Below are positions 13,369 to 24,448 of a stretch of 64,000 nucleotides of DNA, piece after piece. Where the stretch lies: positions 1 to 64,000 of the forward strand of contig WPIO01000011.1 of the NCBI GenBank assembly GCA_009760855.2, read 5' to 3'. The translations under genes and the position numbers were made by a program. Within the stretch, counting starts at the first letter, position 1; each line of letters starts with the position of its first letter. The notes below the pieces were generated by a model that was not told where the DNA came from, did not search any database, and saw nothing but the letters and a program-made list of their open reading frames with translations. The DNA is from Cristatella mucedo. Its lineage: Eukaryota > Bryozoa > Phylactolaemata > Cristatellidae.

Positions 13369-13440
13369 GTACGCAAAGCCGATCGTTGATGGTTAGCTGT
13401 TGTTTTTTCTTACGTAACGACCGCCCCTGCGGCCTCGTAG

Positions 13441-13854
<414 letters not shown>

Positions 13855-14154
13855 TGAGGGCGATAGGAATCACGTGCCTGGAACTAAGCATTTCGTGGCG
13901 CCCAAAGGCATCAGCACTGTTTGTAAAGTTCTTTCTCGACAGAGCCGGTGAGCCGTCTCGAGGCAGCTGCTTCCCCACGCTGCTCTGGGCTGGGGGAGCA
14001 GCGGCGTCTTGCGCCCCCCCCCCTTTTTTTTTTTTCTGCGGGCGGGATGAGCGGCGCCGACTCAGCCGCCGTTCGCGGTTCGTCTAAGCACATGCCTATG
14101 TGTGACTGTGTGCCTTGAGCTTCCGATGTGCAAGAACTGAGCGACTGGTGTGAG

Positions 14155-14258
14155 TGCACGCCCAGTCAACGGGATGTTTGAATGTTTACCATCATATTTC
14201 GACGCCATGCTACCGAGCAGTCGTCGTCTGCTTCCTGTAGCATTGAGTCGGCCCAGCG
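14155..14258 (+). CDS. RNLS: Renalase exon 3 (diverged)
   Basis: Reads ARPVNGMFECLPSYFDAMLP then SSRRLLPVALSRPSG. PVNGM aligns with human PIEGM, and the SS..L..L..SG pattern aligns with the FVAPQGISSIIKHYLKESG region. The donor GCG|GTAAGG at 14259 is strong and leaves phase 1, which matches exon 4 exactly. The acceptor is uncertain: GTGTGAG at 14154 keeps frame, and an alternative is GAG at 14141. Some residues between YAEL and this segment appear shorter than in vertebrates. Confidence 0.6.
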
Positions 14259-14631
14259 GTAAGGGTCATCTTAAGATAGACTGTAAACTCCTGCCAATCC
14301 GATAGCCGAAAGCTGCGACACGGCTGCTGCTTTCGGCATTGCGGCCGCAAGTGGCCGACTGGCGTAAGATTGACTCGCGGCGAGAAACTGAAAGCTCAAT
14401 TCAGGCAATCTCCTGGGAGGAGTCGTGGCCGTCGGCCAGCAGGCTGATCTGATAACCGTGTCGTGATGCGATGCGTGTACCCGCCGCGGCCCTCTTTGCT
14501 AGAGGGCAGGGAGACAGAGAGCATACAGAGAAGCTGCCGTCTAGCTTCGGCGAACGTGCTTTCGCTGCAGAGGTCCGGTCGGCTTACCACTGGGAAGCTC
14601 GCGCTCAGAATCCAGAGACCCTTCGCTGGGA

Positions 14632-14925
14632 TCCTTCGTAGAGAGAGGAGAGAAGAGAGATAGAGAGGAGAGAGGAGAGAGAGGAGAGAGGGAGAGAGAG
14701 GAGAGAAAAGAGATAGAGAGGAGAGAGGGAGAGAGGAGAGAGAGAGGAGAGAAGAGAGAGAGAGGAGAGAGGGAGAGAGGAGAGAGAGAGAGAGATATAG
14801 TTGAGAGAGAAGAGGGAGAGGGGAGATAGTGAGAGAGGACGAGAGAGAGGGGGGTATAGAGGGAGATAGAACAGAGAGATAGAGAGAAGACAGAGAGAGA
14901 GAGACAGACAGAGAGGCCGTCAGCA
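14632..14925. repeat. GA-rich low-complexity tract in renalase intron 3
   Basis: Interspersed GAGAGG and GAGAGA blocks over about 290 bases. The long Ser/Leu minus-strand frames across it are artefacts. Confidence 0.95.
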
Positions 14926-15394
14926 AAGGTGGCTGCTCGCTGAGCAGTTTCTGGCATACTTCGAGACGCCTGGCTTGCGACTCGGTCAGCCGGCGATAAG
15001 CAGGCGGTGGCAGCAGTGCGGGTGGAAGAAATGCTGCTCACTAGGTGGTGGCAGCAGCAGCAGCAGCGCACCCTGGCATCTGTGCTCTGGCACACGGGCT
15101 ATAGGCGCCATGATGTGCGCCCAAATGCACGCCAATGACCTGCTATTGAATAGTTATAGCATATCGTTTTACAATACAATTAATAATCATACTAATAATC
15201 AGACATTTATGTAATACCTTAAGAGAAATAAATTGTCTTTCTTTGCACCTCTTCCTTTTGTTCCCACAATAACAACAACAATCGTAATGATAATAATCAT
15301 AATTTAAGCATGCATAATCACCCAAAAGGACTGTCAACACTGACTGGGCAAATGCTGCTTGGAATGGTTAGATTTTCTTGCTACTTTTTAAACG

Positions 15395-15550
15395 TCGTCG
15401 AGTAAGTCTGCAGTTAGTTCCAGGCTTTGGGAGCATATGTACTGAACGATCTAGAGTGGTCACCATTGCTGTGGTCCACTCGACTCTGTATAGGCTGTGG
15501 AGAAAGTAAAATGCACTTCTCCTTTATGGGGCACTCCTTCGGAGCACGGA
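15395..15550 (-). mobile_element. Short LINE fragment in renalase intron 3
   Basis: CTTTTTAAACGTCGTCGAGT, then GTTCCAGGCTTTGGGAGCAT, then ACTGAACGATCT, match the reverse transcriptase terminal segment of the LINE copies at 29.1 and 36.5 kb. No intact frame. Confidence 0.6.
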
Positions 15551-15747
15551 GTCTTAGCAGTCTCTGGTGTTGTCAGAATGATTTCTTGATCCGACCACTC
15601 CCTGTGTGCGTGCCTGTGAGGGCGCACGTGATGTTTGACCTCTTGTGCTTCCGTTCTATGCCGGTCGGTCGTCACGCCCCTCGTCGTTGTTTCGCCCGGG
15701 CTGCGAGCGAGCGCAGCGTGGCAGCCTGCTGCATCTTGCACACGTAG

Positions 15748-15918
15748 GCACCGCCGTCGATGCTCGGTTCGGTCAGCGACTGCTGAAGCTGGATCTGCAG
15801 GGAGCCACGTGGGAGGCCGAGTCCGAGTCGGGCCACAAGGCCTGCTTCGACGCCGTCGTCCTCACCATGCCCACGCCTCAGATACTTCAGCTGACCGGCT
15901 CGGTGGCCGCCTTGCTGC
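15748..15918 (+). CDS. RNLS: Renalase exon 4
   Basis: Acceptor CACGTAG at 15747 and donor CTGC|GTATGT at 15919. Encodes GTAVDARFGQRLLKLDL, then TWEAESESGHKACFDAVVLT and MPTPQILQLTGSVAALL. It is collinear with human GAEVYFRHRVTQINL...WEVSKQ...FDLIVLTMPVPEILQLQGD. It starts in phase 1, in register with exon 3, and ends in phase 1. Confidence 0.95.
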
Positions 15919-16586
15919 GTATGTACGTCTCCGCCGCGCACACCTCCCCACTTCCTCCCCCCAACCCCCCCCCCCGGAGCACTGCCTGGCTTGCTCCTGG
16001 CTAGCTGACTGCTTGCCAGCATTTACCACCGAGGTGGTCTGCTCTCTCTCACTCGCCGAAGCCTGGTCGTGCGTTCGCGGTTTTCCATTCGTTTCTTTAT
16101 TATTTTTTTTTGGCATTCGGCTGGGGCTTCTGACGTAAGTCGTAGCGCTTTTTCTACCGCTCTCTGCGAGTCGTGCACAGCTTTGCGTCGGGTTTCCGAG
16201 CTGCTGTGACGGGAGCGGGCTTGCTTGCTGGCCCCAGCGCTGCCCGGCGTCGGATTCTTGCTCTCGTCCTTCGCTCGTCTCTGCTGGCCGCGCGTGGCCT
16301 TTGCCTGCACATTTGCACGTGTCCATTTGCATGCCGCTGTCCGTCATCGCGCTGCCTTTGACGTCGCCGTTGGCTCGGGCCCCCCCCCCCCCCCCCGTGC
16401 TTTGAGCCACACTCAGTTCTTGGCTAGGCCCTGTCTTGAGCTGCAGCTGTCTGTCACGGCCGGCGATTCTTCCGCTTCGGCGCTGCTGTGCCTCCGGCGC
16501 ATCGCACCGATTCGCAGAGCTACGCGACGATACCACCGATCGCTCACCTGCTGCCGGGCTCGTCTTCGTGCGCACGCCCTTGCCAG

Positions 16587-16760
16587 GTGACTCGGCCGAC
16601 GTGCACTCGATGCTGAGCGGCGTCGTCTACTCGTCTCGCTACGCTGTCGCCTTGTTCTTGCCACCTGGCACCGAGCTGCCCGTCCAGTGGGCTGCCAAGT
16701 ATTTCCCAGAAGACCCGTGCGTCCGCTTTGTCTCTCTCGACCATCGAAAGCGACTGCCAG
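16587..16760 (+). CDS. RNLS: Renalase exon 5
   Basis: Acceptor CCTTGCCAG at 16586 and donor CCAG|GTATGC at 16761. Encodes DSADVHSMLSG, VVYSSRYAVALFLPPGTEL, PVQWAAKYFPEDPCVRFVSL and DHRKRLP, matching human AVSYSSRYALGLFYEAGT...PWAGQY...PCIRFVSIDNKKR. The phase joins exon 4 correctly. Confidence 0.96.
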
Positions 16761-17323
16761 GTATGCCCATCTGGCTCCATCGAGGCCTGCTGCTGGCAGC
16801 GCCAGTTGTAGCAGCGGCTTTCCTACCCGGACTTCCGGTAGTTTGCCTCGGGCTCCCGGAGGGAGAGAGCTCTCCAGTGCTCTTTCGGTGCTCTTCAGTT
16901 GTATAGGCGAGGCGACTCGAACGAGAAGGCCAGATAGATAGCTCCTTGTGCCCAGCAGAGCCTGCATTGCCCGCCCGATGCCTATCTATCCTATCTGCAA
17001 TCTAGTGCCTCTCTCTGGATTGAATTGTTAAATGTGTGGGCAATTTGGAGATTCTTTCGCATTTGAGATGAGGTTCTGAGATTGACGAGGCGCTACTGCA
17101 CCGAAAGCAGCGTGCAAGAAACTCTAGCTGCTCGTGAATATTTATGGGCTGGGGGATTTACTGTCTGCGTCCGAGCGAAGCACCCAGTCGCAGGCAAGCG
17201 ACACCTGACCTGGCGCTTGAGTGTTTGCGGGTGTGAAAGACTTCATGGGAGACACAGCGTGCAGCCTCTAGGCCGTGCAGCACCGCGTAAGGCTGTACAG
17301 CTGAGTGTCGTCGCAGCCACCGT

Positions 17324-17409
<86 letters not shown>
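17324..17409. repeat. (GA)n microsatellite in renalase intron 5
   Basis: About 86 bases of pure GA dinucleotides. Confidence 0.98.
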
Positions 17410-17808
17410 AGACGACCTGACGACCCTGACTGTTCTCTCACTCACTCGGGCCTTTCGAGTTGCTGATGCTGCTGCTTAAGTCACTCGTTCCATCCTGCCT
17501 GTTCAGGCAGTTGCCGCCTCGGCACGTCTCGGCTATGCGTCCTGTTCGTGCGCCCAGCGTGTTCCAGCCTCTTGGTGGCCAGTCACGGGTCAGGTGCTGA
17601 CCGAAAAGACGCTGGTCGGGCGTCGATTAGAAGCGTGCCGGCCTCGACGATGGCCTTGCTGCCCGCGGTTTCCCCACGGTCGGACACCGCTGCTGCTGCT
17701 CGTCCCGCCGCAGCTTGCCTGCTGCTGTGGCTGCTGGCTCTCCCTGCAGGCCACGTGAGCCAGCCCCTTCCCCGCCGGCTGGGTGCGCTTGCAGCGGCGG
17801 CGGCGGAG

Positions 17809-17987
17809 GCGGTGGTGCTGAGCCGAGCCTCGTCGTGCACACGAGCGTGCCGTTCGGCGTGGCTCACCTGGAAGAGAGCCTGGACAGGGTGCAGGAGATC
17901 GTGATCGGGCACGTGCGCCGGCTCCTACCGTGGCTGCAAATGACCGAGGACATGGTCGTGAAGTGCCATAGGTGGCGCTACTCACAG
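17809..17987 (+). CDS. RNLS: Renalase exon 6, followed by a GC donor
   Basis: Encodes PSLVVHTSVPFGVAHLEES, then LDRVQEIVIGHVRRLLPWLQ and MTEDMVVKCHRWRYSQ, matching human PSLVIHTTVPFGVTYLEHS...CQKWRHSQ. The end is CAG|GCAAGT at 17988, the consensus form of a GC-AG intron. The start is uncertain because of a CGG repeat: GGAG at 17808 keeps frame and matches the human length, TTGCAG at 17794 does not keep frame, and GCCAG at 17763 keeps frame but adds about 15 Pro/Gly-rich residues. Confidence 0.9.
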
Positions 17988-18215
17988 GCAAGTGACAGAG
18001 CAAGCTGCAGGGGACTCGCTGCAACGGTCGCTTATGTTTAGTGCATAGCGCGATATGCTATGCATGTCGCTCCGTTTTGGCTGTGCATCGGATTTTCTCT
18101 GTGGGCACATCGACCACGTCTTTGGCGTGGGCTCGGCTGCCGCCGACACCACCGTTGTGGCAGCGTGTGAGCTGTGCCACTGGTTCAGGAAGCTGGTGCC
18201 CGCCGCCCGCTGCAG

Positions 18216-18407
18216 GTGCACGCCGCCGCTGCCGGCGGTAACGGAGCAGCCGCCCCTGGATTTGTGAACGCCAGCCGAGCTGGCGAGCCGCCTCTCGTCT
18301 GCGCCGGCGATGCGTTCGTGCATTCCAACTTTGATGGCTGCCTAACGTCGGCGGAGGCCGCCTCCGAATGGCTCGCCTCGAGCCTGCTGTCCCGAAGCAG
18401 CCGATAG
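18216..18407 (+). CDS. RNLS: Renalase exon 7 (C terminus)
   Basis: Acceptor CGCCCGCTGCAG at 18215, phase 0, joining exon 6 correctly. Encodes a Gly/Ala-rich insertion, then VNASRAGEPPLVCAGDAFVH, SNFDGCLTSAEAASEWLASS and LLSRSSR before TAG. This aligns with human [26 protein letters not shown]. No AATAAA signal is obvious in the next 400 bases. Confidence 0.93.
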   Translation: MHAAAAGGNGAAAPGFVNASRAGEPPLVCAGDAFVHSNFDGCLTSAEAASEWLASSLLSRSSR

Positions 18408-18506
18408 CGTCGTTCGAATGCTTGCTGATAGCTTCGTTCCTTGCCGAGCTTTCGAGCGCATTGCCGAGTAGTTGCGGCAAGTCACCATCAACCGTCCGCT
18501 CCGTGG

Positions 18507-18580
18507 AACGTATTGGGAAATGTAAGAGTTAACGTATTGGGAAATGTAAGAGGTAACATATTTGGAAATATAAGAGGTCG
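18507..18580. repeat. Short tandem triplicate, unit about 24-27 bp
   Basis: Three adjacent copies of (A/T)ACGTATTGGGAAATGTAAGA-like sequence. The third has diverged to ACATATTTGGAAATATAAGA. It lies just 3' of the renalase stop codon, probably in the 3' untranslated region. Confidence 0.85.
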
Positions 18581-18896
18581 TTCGCTGTCCATGTCCAAGA
18601 TGACCCAATTTTTTCTGAGAAAAGCTTCTCTCTCCTCGAAATAGGAGAGTTGGTGTGACAATCGCCTGTGCCGTCATCGCTTAGGGCTTCTACTTCCAAG
18701 GACGGCCGGCATCTCCGTCGCATTCATTCTAGCTCTGATATGATATTCGGAAGCTGTGCATTGTGCACAGGGTGTTGGTTCAGCCATGGCTCTCGGCAAA
18801 GCTGCCACTGTTGCTATCCGGCTGGTTTTCCGAGCACTCTGGATAGGTGTGTGTACATGGCGAATCAAAGGACCAGGCCGTTTTCAGCACTATAAA

Positions 18897-19045
18897 GAAT
18901 ATATATATAATTCATTTGTATAGCACCCTAAGAGCATTTAATCACTATTCAGGCACTTCACACATGCCTCGGGGCTCGAGCCCGCGACCTCCGCCAGACC
19001 TTGATTGGGGCGAGCACCTTAACCGCTGCACCAAACCAGCTCGGC
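18897..19045 (-). mobile_element. tRNA-derived SINE, family 1
   Basis: In the minus direction the head reads an A-box-like GGTGCAGCGGTTAAGGTGC, then a B box (GGCTCGAGCCC), then GAAGTGCCTGAATAG, CTTAGGGTGCTATACAAATG and a TATA tail. This is a typical RNA polymerase III SINE layout and one of the better copies. Confidence 0.8.
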
Positions 19046-19084
19046 AAAAACTTTCCCTGCGAACAGGATACACTAAATGGCTGC

Positions 19085-19240
19085 ATCACTAGGGGCCTCG
19101 GTAACCCAGGAGGTGAATTGCTTGCTCTTCACGACCGAGGTCGTGGGTTCGATTTCTGCAGTTGGGGGCATTCAATATTGCCAACTGCATGCAGTGGTGA
19201 TAGCTGTTGAAGCTCTTCTGCAGCTATGCAAATGAGGCTC
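19085..19240 (+). mobile_element. tRNA-derived SINE, family 2
   Basis: A tRNA-like head with GGGCCTCGGTAACCCAGGAG and then the B box GGTCGTGGGTTCGATTTCTG. The copy at 28.33-28.47 kb has the same GTCGTGGGTTCGATTCCTGC box in the opposite orientation. The tails differ from family 1. Confidence 0.6.
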
Positions 19241-19449
19241 TTTAATCTGCCAAGATTTTTTAAGTGCATGCGGCCTATCGTTTTGTATTCTTTCTTCAAA
19301 GAGAACAGTCCCGATGGTGATTTGCTGAGAATCGGCCAGGCTGTTTTGTATATATCGCCTGTGACGATATTGTGATTGTTTCATATTTCCCATCATTTTC
19401 CATCAAGACCTCTGTAATTTCCTACTTGCAGGTCTTCTGGCATATGGAG

Positions 19450-19830
19450 TATGACAGTTGAAGTTGGCGAAAAAAACTCTTCAGCTAGGCTTGTCTGTCG
19501 TTAATGTCGAAATGGCTACATTGCATAACTTCTCGCCGACCTCCCCTCGATCTCCTATCACTACTGCACTGACTTTAAGGTCGCACACGTTTAGGCTCCT
19601 TCATTCTCTGGCTCTGCCCTTCTTATCTGAAATACTTTCTGTTCAGGCCTCCTACATACTACCAGCTCCCGTGACTCCTGGCGCTCGGCTTTGCCTTTAA
19701 TGAACCTTTAATTCTTTAGAAACCATGCCTTCTGTGCATATGCTCACAGCTTCTTGACACCACTTCCAACTGACAACACGATATAAGCTGACTTGACATT
19801 TAAGAAGCAGCTGAAAATATCTGTTCCTTT
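19450..19830 (+). mobile_element. LINE fragment
   Basis: CTCTTCAGCTAGGCTTGTCT and GTCGTTAATGTCG correspond to CTCCACAGCTAGGCTTGTCT and GTCGTGAGCGTCG in the 36.2 kb copy, followed by TTTAGGCTCCTTCATTCTCT. Strongly decayed. Confidence 0.65.
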
Positions 19831-20109
19831 GGTCCGTATTTGTGAAGTGTTCTTTGCATCTTATATGTGCTGAAATCGTATATATATTGTTATTATATCA
19901 TTTTGCACAACGACACGAGATAACTTGCAAACACTCAATATGCTGTCACCGTGCAAAGGGCTTGCAGTTCTATGTAGACTACTTCTGGAAGGTACAAGTT
20001 CCCCAAGTCAGGAGGACTCACGAGGTCAGGAGGTCACGAGGACTCAGGAGGTTGATGCAATTTCCCCTGTCGAACAAATACTCCTATCATCCCTATCGTT
20101 GTTTAACAA

Positions 20110-20215
20110 CCGTAGTAATAGTAATAATAATAATGCACTTGATAAAGCGCCGTCAGAGAACTCAATCTCTTTCTAGGCGCTTTACATTTGCTGCAAAGGG
20201 AAGTAGACACCCAAT
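20110..20215 (-). mobile_element. LINE 3' tail
   Basis: AATAATAATAAT, GCACTTGATAAAGCGCCGTC, AGAGAACTCAATCTCTTTCT, then AGGCGCTTTACATTTGCTGC. This is the terminal 100 bp of the LINE family, 5'-truncated almost to nothing. Confidence 0.8.
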
Positions 20216-21640
20216 TATTGAACTTGACTTGTCACGCTGAAACTAACTTTCATTAAAACAGACACCGAACATCCGAGAATCGTGCTTGCCAAGCTGAGCT
20301 CGTGCGTTTCTCTTGATTCAAGAACTAGTGATTCACTGGTGCCACACATCCAGTATTGGCCACAGGAGCTTAATACAAGGTTCAAATCAGCCGAGGCTTA
20401 TAATCAGCACAGGCTTACGTGAGTGTTAAGGGATGACAGCTGGAACCTATACATCTTCAGAGACCAACCTAACACATTTCTTTCATTCTTGCTGCAATTG
20501 TCCGGAAGACGGCTGGCTTGTTTTGTGTCATTTTTTCAAATAAAGTCCGACCTAATGTTATTTGCAGAGGGACCGAATGGCAAGCGATTTCGTCTCCGTT
20601 AACTGGGTAGCGTGCCAACAATTTAAAGAAGTAATCAAAAATGTTAATTTTTTTAAGCTTGCATATTAAGATAAACTAGTTATAAATGCAATCACAAATT
20701 TTGTTGGTTGTCAGACGACTGGAACGTCAATAAAATTGTAATGTAAGACCTATTTAAGCCGGAAGTATCATCGAGCTCAACAAAATAATTTTCTTTGAAA
20801 AATAAGGGATTCGGAACTGCGGTTTTCTGGTTAAACTCGGCGAATGTAAGGTACTAAGCCGTAAACGTACTCTCAGAAAATAACTTTGGAAAATGATGTA
20901 CGCAAAATTTTTCCCAGAAATGACACGCCCCTCGAGATCAAACGTCCGACTGGTAGTATAACAAGATCATAAAAAGCGTAAACCCCTATCGGCCGGGGCC
21001 TAGTCCCGCCTTCGCTTCTCCACCCCGTCCATAGCAACCGGCTGTAAATGGCATTCCGAGGCCCACTCCTTATTTTTTTCTTGGCAGAAACATGTTTACA
21101 ATTGCATGTTTACATCGGATCACAAACCGGAAGTTACTGTCGTTAGGCCAGTAGACTAACATTAGGGATACTGTATTGAGAATTTTTACTGCTGCCGGGG
21201 CCGCCGTAATTAAGGGTTCAATTACAACGGCACCTCATGAATGTTATATATGAATATTAATAAATGTGCTTTGGGGCGATTACTCCCACTGCCGGCCGCC
21301 GATTTGGAGGACCACTCCCAATATTGGCCGATCTATCCCTATCCCCTTAAGGAACTATCTTGGCCACCTCTCTGTCATCACTCGAGCACTCTGCTGATTG
21401 GGCTCGACTTCAGTTCTGTAGAAATTGCCGCAGGCTTTTGCGTCGGGGCTGAGGGTACTGCCCTATTCGCATGATTTGTACACCGCTGCAGTCTCTTGAC
21501 TATATTTTAGTTGCATCCAGCAGCAAGGCGGTAGCTGAGAAAGAGCATTTGGGGCGGCTGGATTTGTTTCATGCGGAGCCGGTCTCTGCTTAATGCGGAG
21601 CAGGTAGGAAGTAGTACTTCATGACAATTTTGAATTTCAG
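20215..21640. other. No gene recognised
   Basis: AT-rich unique-looking sequence with one GC-richer patch near 20980-21070. No supported frame. Confidence 0.4.
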
Positions 21641-22110
21641 AGCAGACAAACCTTAACTGCAGAATTGCGAATCCGGTGTACGGGTCTTGGTGCACAGCCA
21701 TAAATAGTTTGCGTAGTGAGCAATAGAAGTCTAGAGGGTCGCAATGCATACTCCAGCTTATCTGTGGCATTTTTATATAAGAAGCCCCGAGTTTTTGCAA
21801 TTTTGAAGAGCTGCACAAAAAATGTTACTGTGAGGCTGATGTGGTCGTCTAGGAAGGGTCATTTTGGGGTAGGACAACCAGACACCAGCCAGATGTTACG
21901 GGAGACAAGCTGGCCAAGTCAATTTTGAGGTTGAAGATTGCCAATTTCTGAGTAGCACTAGGTTTGCCCATAACTAGCAACCCGTTTCATGTTCATTAAA
22001 TTTGAGAAAGCTTGCTGCCATCTAATTGCAGATGTCTGCAATCTACCCTTATAATAAGCTAGATTTATTAGTTTGTCCACGACGTATTTAAAGCCATGCA
22101 ACGAAGTTGA
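21640..22110 (-). mobile_element. LINE internal fragment
   Basis: Aligns with the region upstream of the reverse transcriptase end in the 28.8-29.6 kb copy: CAGACAAACCTTAACTGCAG, AATGTTACTGTGAGGCTGAT, GTGGTCGTCTAGGAAGGGTC. The 27.05 kb fragment shares the same block. Confidence 0.55.
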
Positions 22111-22630
22111 TGAGCTTCAAAAAGGGGTGGGGGATAGTTTCCTAATTTGCATATTTATATTTAACGTGCAGTTTCCTAGTTAAAATTAAAAATTAAAATA
22201 CTAGATCTTGACGTACTTGAAAATGGGTTCGAACTTGAAAGGGTTTTTTAAAGAGAGGCCATGGCATTGCCCGCTCTGTAGTATGCCCGAACTGACGACT
22301 GATGCCTCCTGTGCTCCCGGTGCTTTCCAGCTTCCGGTGCTGTCCAGCTTCCGTTTAGCGTAGCTGAGTTTGGTGTATTTGAAATCTACCCGATTAGTAT
22401 AAAGAGTGAGTTGTACCAATTTAGTTAAATGCTTGCGAATTGATGGCAGACACTAAATGAGAAGGCGGTAAATTCTTCGAATAAAAACCAATCAAAGCTC
22501 AGCGCAAGCTGAAAGGAAAAACATTCTCGGCAACAGCAGCATGCCGGAGAGACTGAAGAAGAAGCCATTCGTCAGTCGCGCCAGCAGCAATGCGCCGCAG
22601 AGACTAAGGATTAAGCAAAAAGCCCACATA

Positions 22631-22660
22631 CAGTTTCCCGTGATTTTTCACGGGCATAAG

Positions 22661-22746
<86 letters not shown>

Positions 22747-22778
22747 CTTATGCCCGTGAAAAATCACGGGGAAACTGA
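22631..22778. repeat. Foldback (hairpin) element with (TA)n centre
   Basis: The left arm has CAGTTTCCCGTGA, TTTTTCACGGGCATAAGCTA. After about 85 bases of TA repeats comes its near-exact reverse complement, ending in CACGGGGAAACTG. The arms are about 34-35 bases with a single extra G on the right. Each arm also contains its own inner hairpin (CCCGTGA-TTTT-TCACGGG). It may be a small MITE with a microsatellite core. No coding capacity. Confidence 0.9.
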
Positions 22779-23184
22779 GACACGGCGCCGCGCGAACTGA
22801 TAATGATGACATCATCATCAGCAGCAGCAGCTGAAATCGGATCCTGGTATAATCACGGCTGCTCCGGCTCCCGATAATAATCGTCACAATTCAGGTCCAC
22901 GAATAAACTCTCGCCTCAGCCATAGTGGTTGGCGGCCAGAGCTTCATAAAGGGGCGGCGGGAGTCCCTTGTGAATGCTGAACTGCTGCTAAATGGCGTGT
23001 GTCATTCCTAATTTGATCCCGAGCCTTCGCACTGCGGTAAGTGAGGTGCTCGCACTTTAGGACCCTGGACGGTGATCTGAATCGAGCCGCAGGCAATAAT
23101 GTACTGCTCGATGTAAGCCGGGGGGGGGCAGTAGCCTCTAAGGTTCTTCGTATTCGGACCAAAAGCCACTTTGGCTTTGATCGC

Positions 23185-23262
23185 GCTATAAAAAGCGTTC
23201 CTGCGTAGCCCACTTAGTCTTGTTGGCTTAGTGGAGTTACAGACGGGGATACAATACGTTAA
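23185..23262 (+). repeat. Partial copy of the GTAACGCCCAC repeat
   Basis: Reads CGTTCCTGCGTAGCCCACTT, AGTC, TTGTTGGCTTAGTGG, AGTTACAGACGGGGATACAA. This is the 3' half of the repeat seen complete at 40.9 and 60.0 kb. Confidence 0.65.
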
Positions 23263-23808
23263 GCTTATACGTAAATAATAATAATAATAATGATAATACG
23301 TCTCTTCTTAGAGCACCTTAACATAAATTAATTTAATTTCAATGAGGCTGACGAGTCAGCCAACTTTCGATATACAACATTTGTGGTTGAGCAAGAAAAC
23401 CTTTGATCGTTCATGTTGGCCCAAGCATTCTCAAATTAAAAAAACACTCGTAGAACACCCAACGCGACTAGTCAAAGCAGAACTCTCTTCAAATCTTCAC
23501 GACCAAATGAGCTCACAAGCAGGCACCGTGAATGACCCAACCGAGCCTATCTACATCACAGCGTCGAAAGCTTTCTCACATCATGACCACCGGCTCCCTT
23601 CATTTCATTTTTTGTAAAGCATTTCTAGCTAGTGACTGACGCATTGGAAAACTGGTAAATATGAATGCCGAGTTGCTTTTAAGTGATCAAGGTAAACATC
23701 TAATGGCTTCTGAAACACTGTCCACGTACCTTAAGGTGCACGAAAGCTTCAAGAGTTTCAGTGCTCTCTCACTGGTGACTGTTGCCTTAAGATTTAATAT
23801 TTCAAATA

Positions 23809-24021
23809 TCAATGAATATAAATTGAGTTAGCTAAAAACAAAGTATTTTCAAAAGAATAGAAGGCACAATGACTCATCGCCGCAAGCATAGCGGTGACTT
23901 CGCCGTTTGCCAAGTAAACTGCGTTTGTGGTAGTACTAGATTCTGACTGATTCACGGCTATGGATGCGCAGGTGTCCGCAGTCGATCGCCGATAGCGGTA
24001 GCACATCTCTGCTGCTTTTTC
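23809..24021 (-). CDS. Candidate cytoplasmic-tail exon of a membrane protein
   Basis: Open in phase 0 after GCTAG at 24022-24023. It reads EKAAEMCYRYRRSTADTCAS, then IAVNQSESSTTTNAVYLANG, then EVTAMLAAMSH and onward to a stop. Placed after the transmembrane exon, the basic YRYRR would be the stop-transfer anchor. The acceptor lacks a pyrimidine tract on this strand, which weakens the call. No family recognised. Confidence 0.35.
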   Translation of the reverse strand, partial: EKAAEMCYRYRRSTADTCASIAVNQSESSTTTNAVYLANGEVTAMLAAMSHCAFYSFENTLFLANSIYIH

Positions 24022-24119
24022 CTAGCTTTTCCCCTTTCATGCCATCAAATTGAGTAGCGCCTAAATCATGGCTGTGTTTGGGGCTGAACGGCAGTGTGGC
24101 GCTTCAAGTATTCCCTTAC

Positions 24120-24199
24120 AAAAAGTAGAGTCGCTGTAGCGATAGCAACGATGGCGACACCGACCCCTATTCCGACGCCTGTGTATACATTCGTTGAAT
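24120..24199 (-). CDS. Candidate transmembrane exon of a single-pass membrane protein
   Basis: An 80-bp open segment between a strong acceptor (TTTTCGTTGCAG at 24200) and a strong donor (GTAAGG at 24114-24119). Read in phase 1 it gives STNVYTGVGIGVGVAIVAIA then TATLLF, a 20-residue Gly/Val/Ile/Ala helix typical of a type I membrane anchor. The neighbouring candidate exons have compatible phases. The gene is not recognised. It may belong with the Ser/Thr-rich minus-strand exons at 37-57 kb or to a separate gene. Confidence 0.5.
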
Positions 24200-24410
24200 C
24201 TGCAACGAAAACGACAGTCCGTAACAGGCTCGAAAGTTTTATTCAACCGAGGTCAACTTCATTGTCAATATTGGCAGCGAAAATGGCACATTTTAAAGGA
24301 GATAATGCGTATTTTGTTTATGAATTTGGCGCATTGCAGCATGCTAGCTATTAATTCATTGCCGTAATCGAAAATTAGCGGCGCCACAGTTAGCCTCAGT
24401 AAGTACAAAC

Positions 24411-24448
24411 CTGCCGGGTAAATCGGCAATCGGTATATGCATTCGTAA
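24411..24448 (-). CDS. Candidate mini-exon upstream of the transmembrane exon
   Basis: A 38-bp segment between AACCCCAG and GGCAG|GTTTGT. It encodes YECIYRLPIYPA and ends with a G that completes GAT (Asp) with the next exon. It is phase-compatible and would be the extracellular juxtamembrane stretch. Such a short open segment has weak evidence by itself. Confidence 0.25.

Noticed and set aside
15862-16575. 237-codon minus-strand frame, the second longest in this part
   Set aside because: Covers renalase introns and exon borders in antisense; GC-rich composition suppresses stops. Exons 4 and 5 on the + strand explain the conservation.
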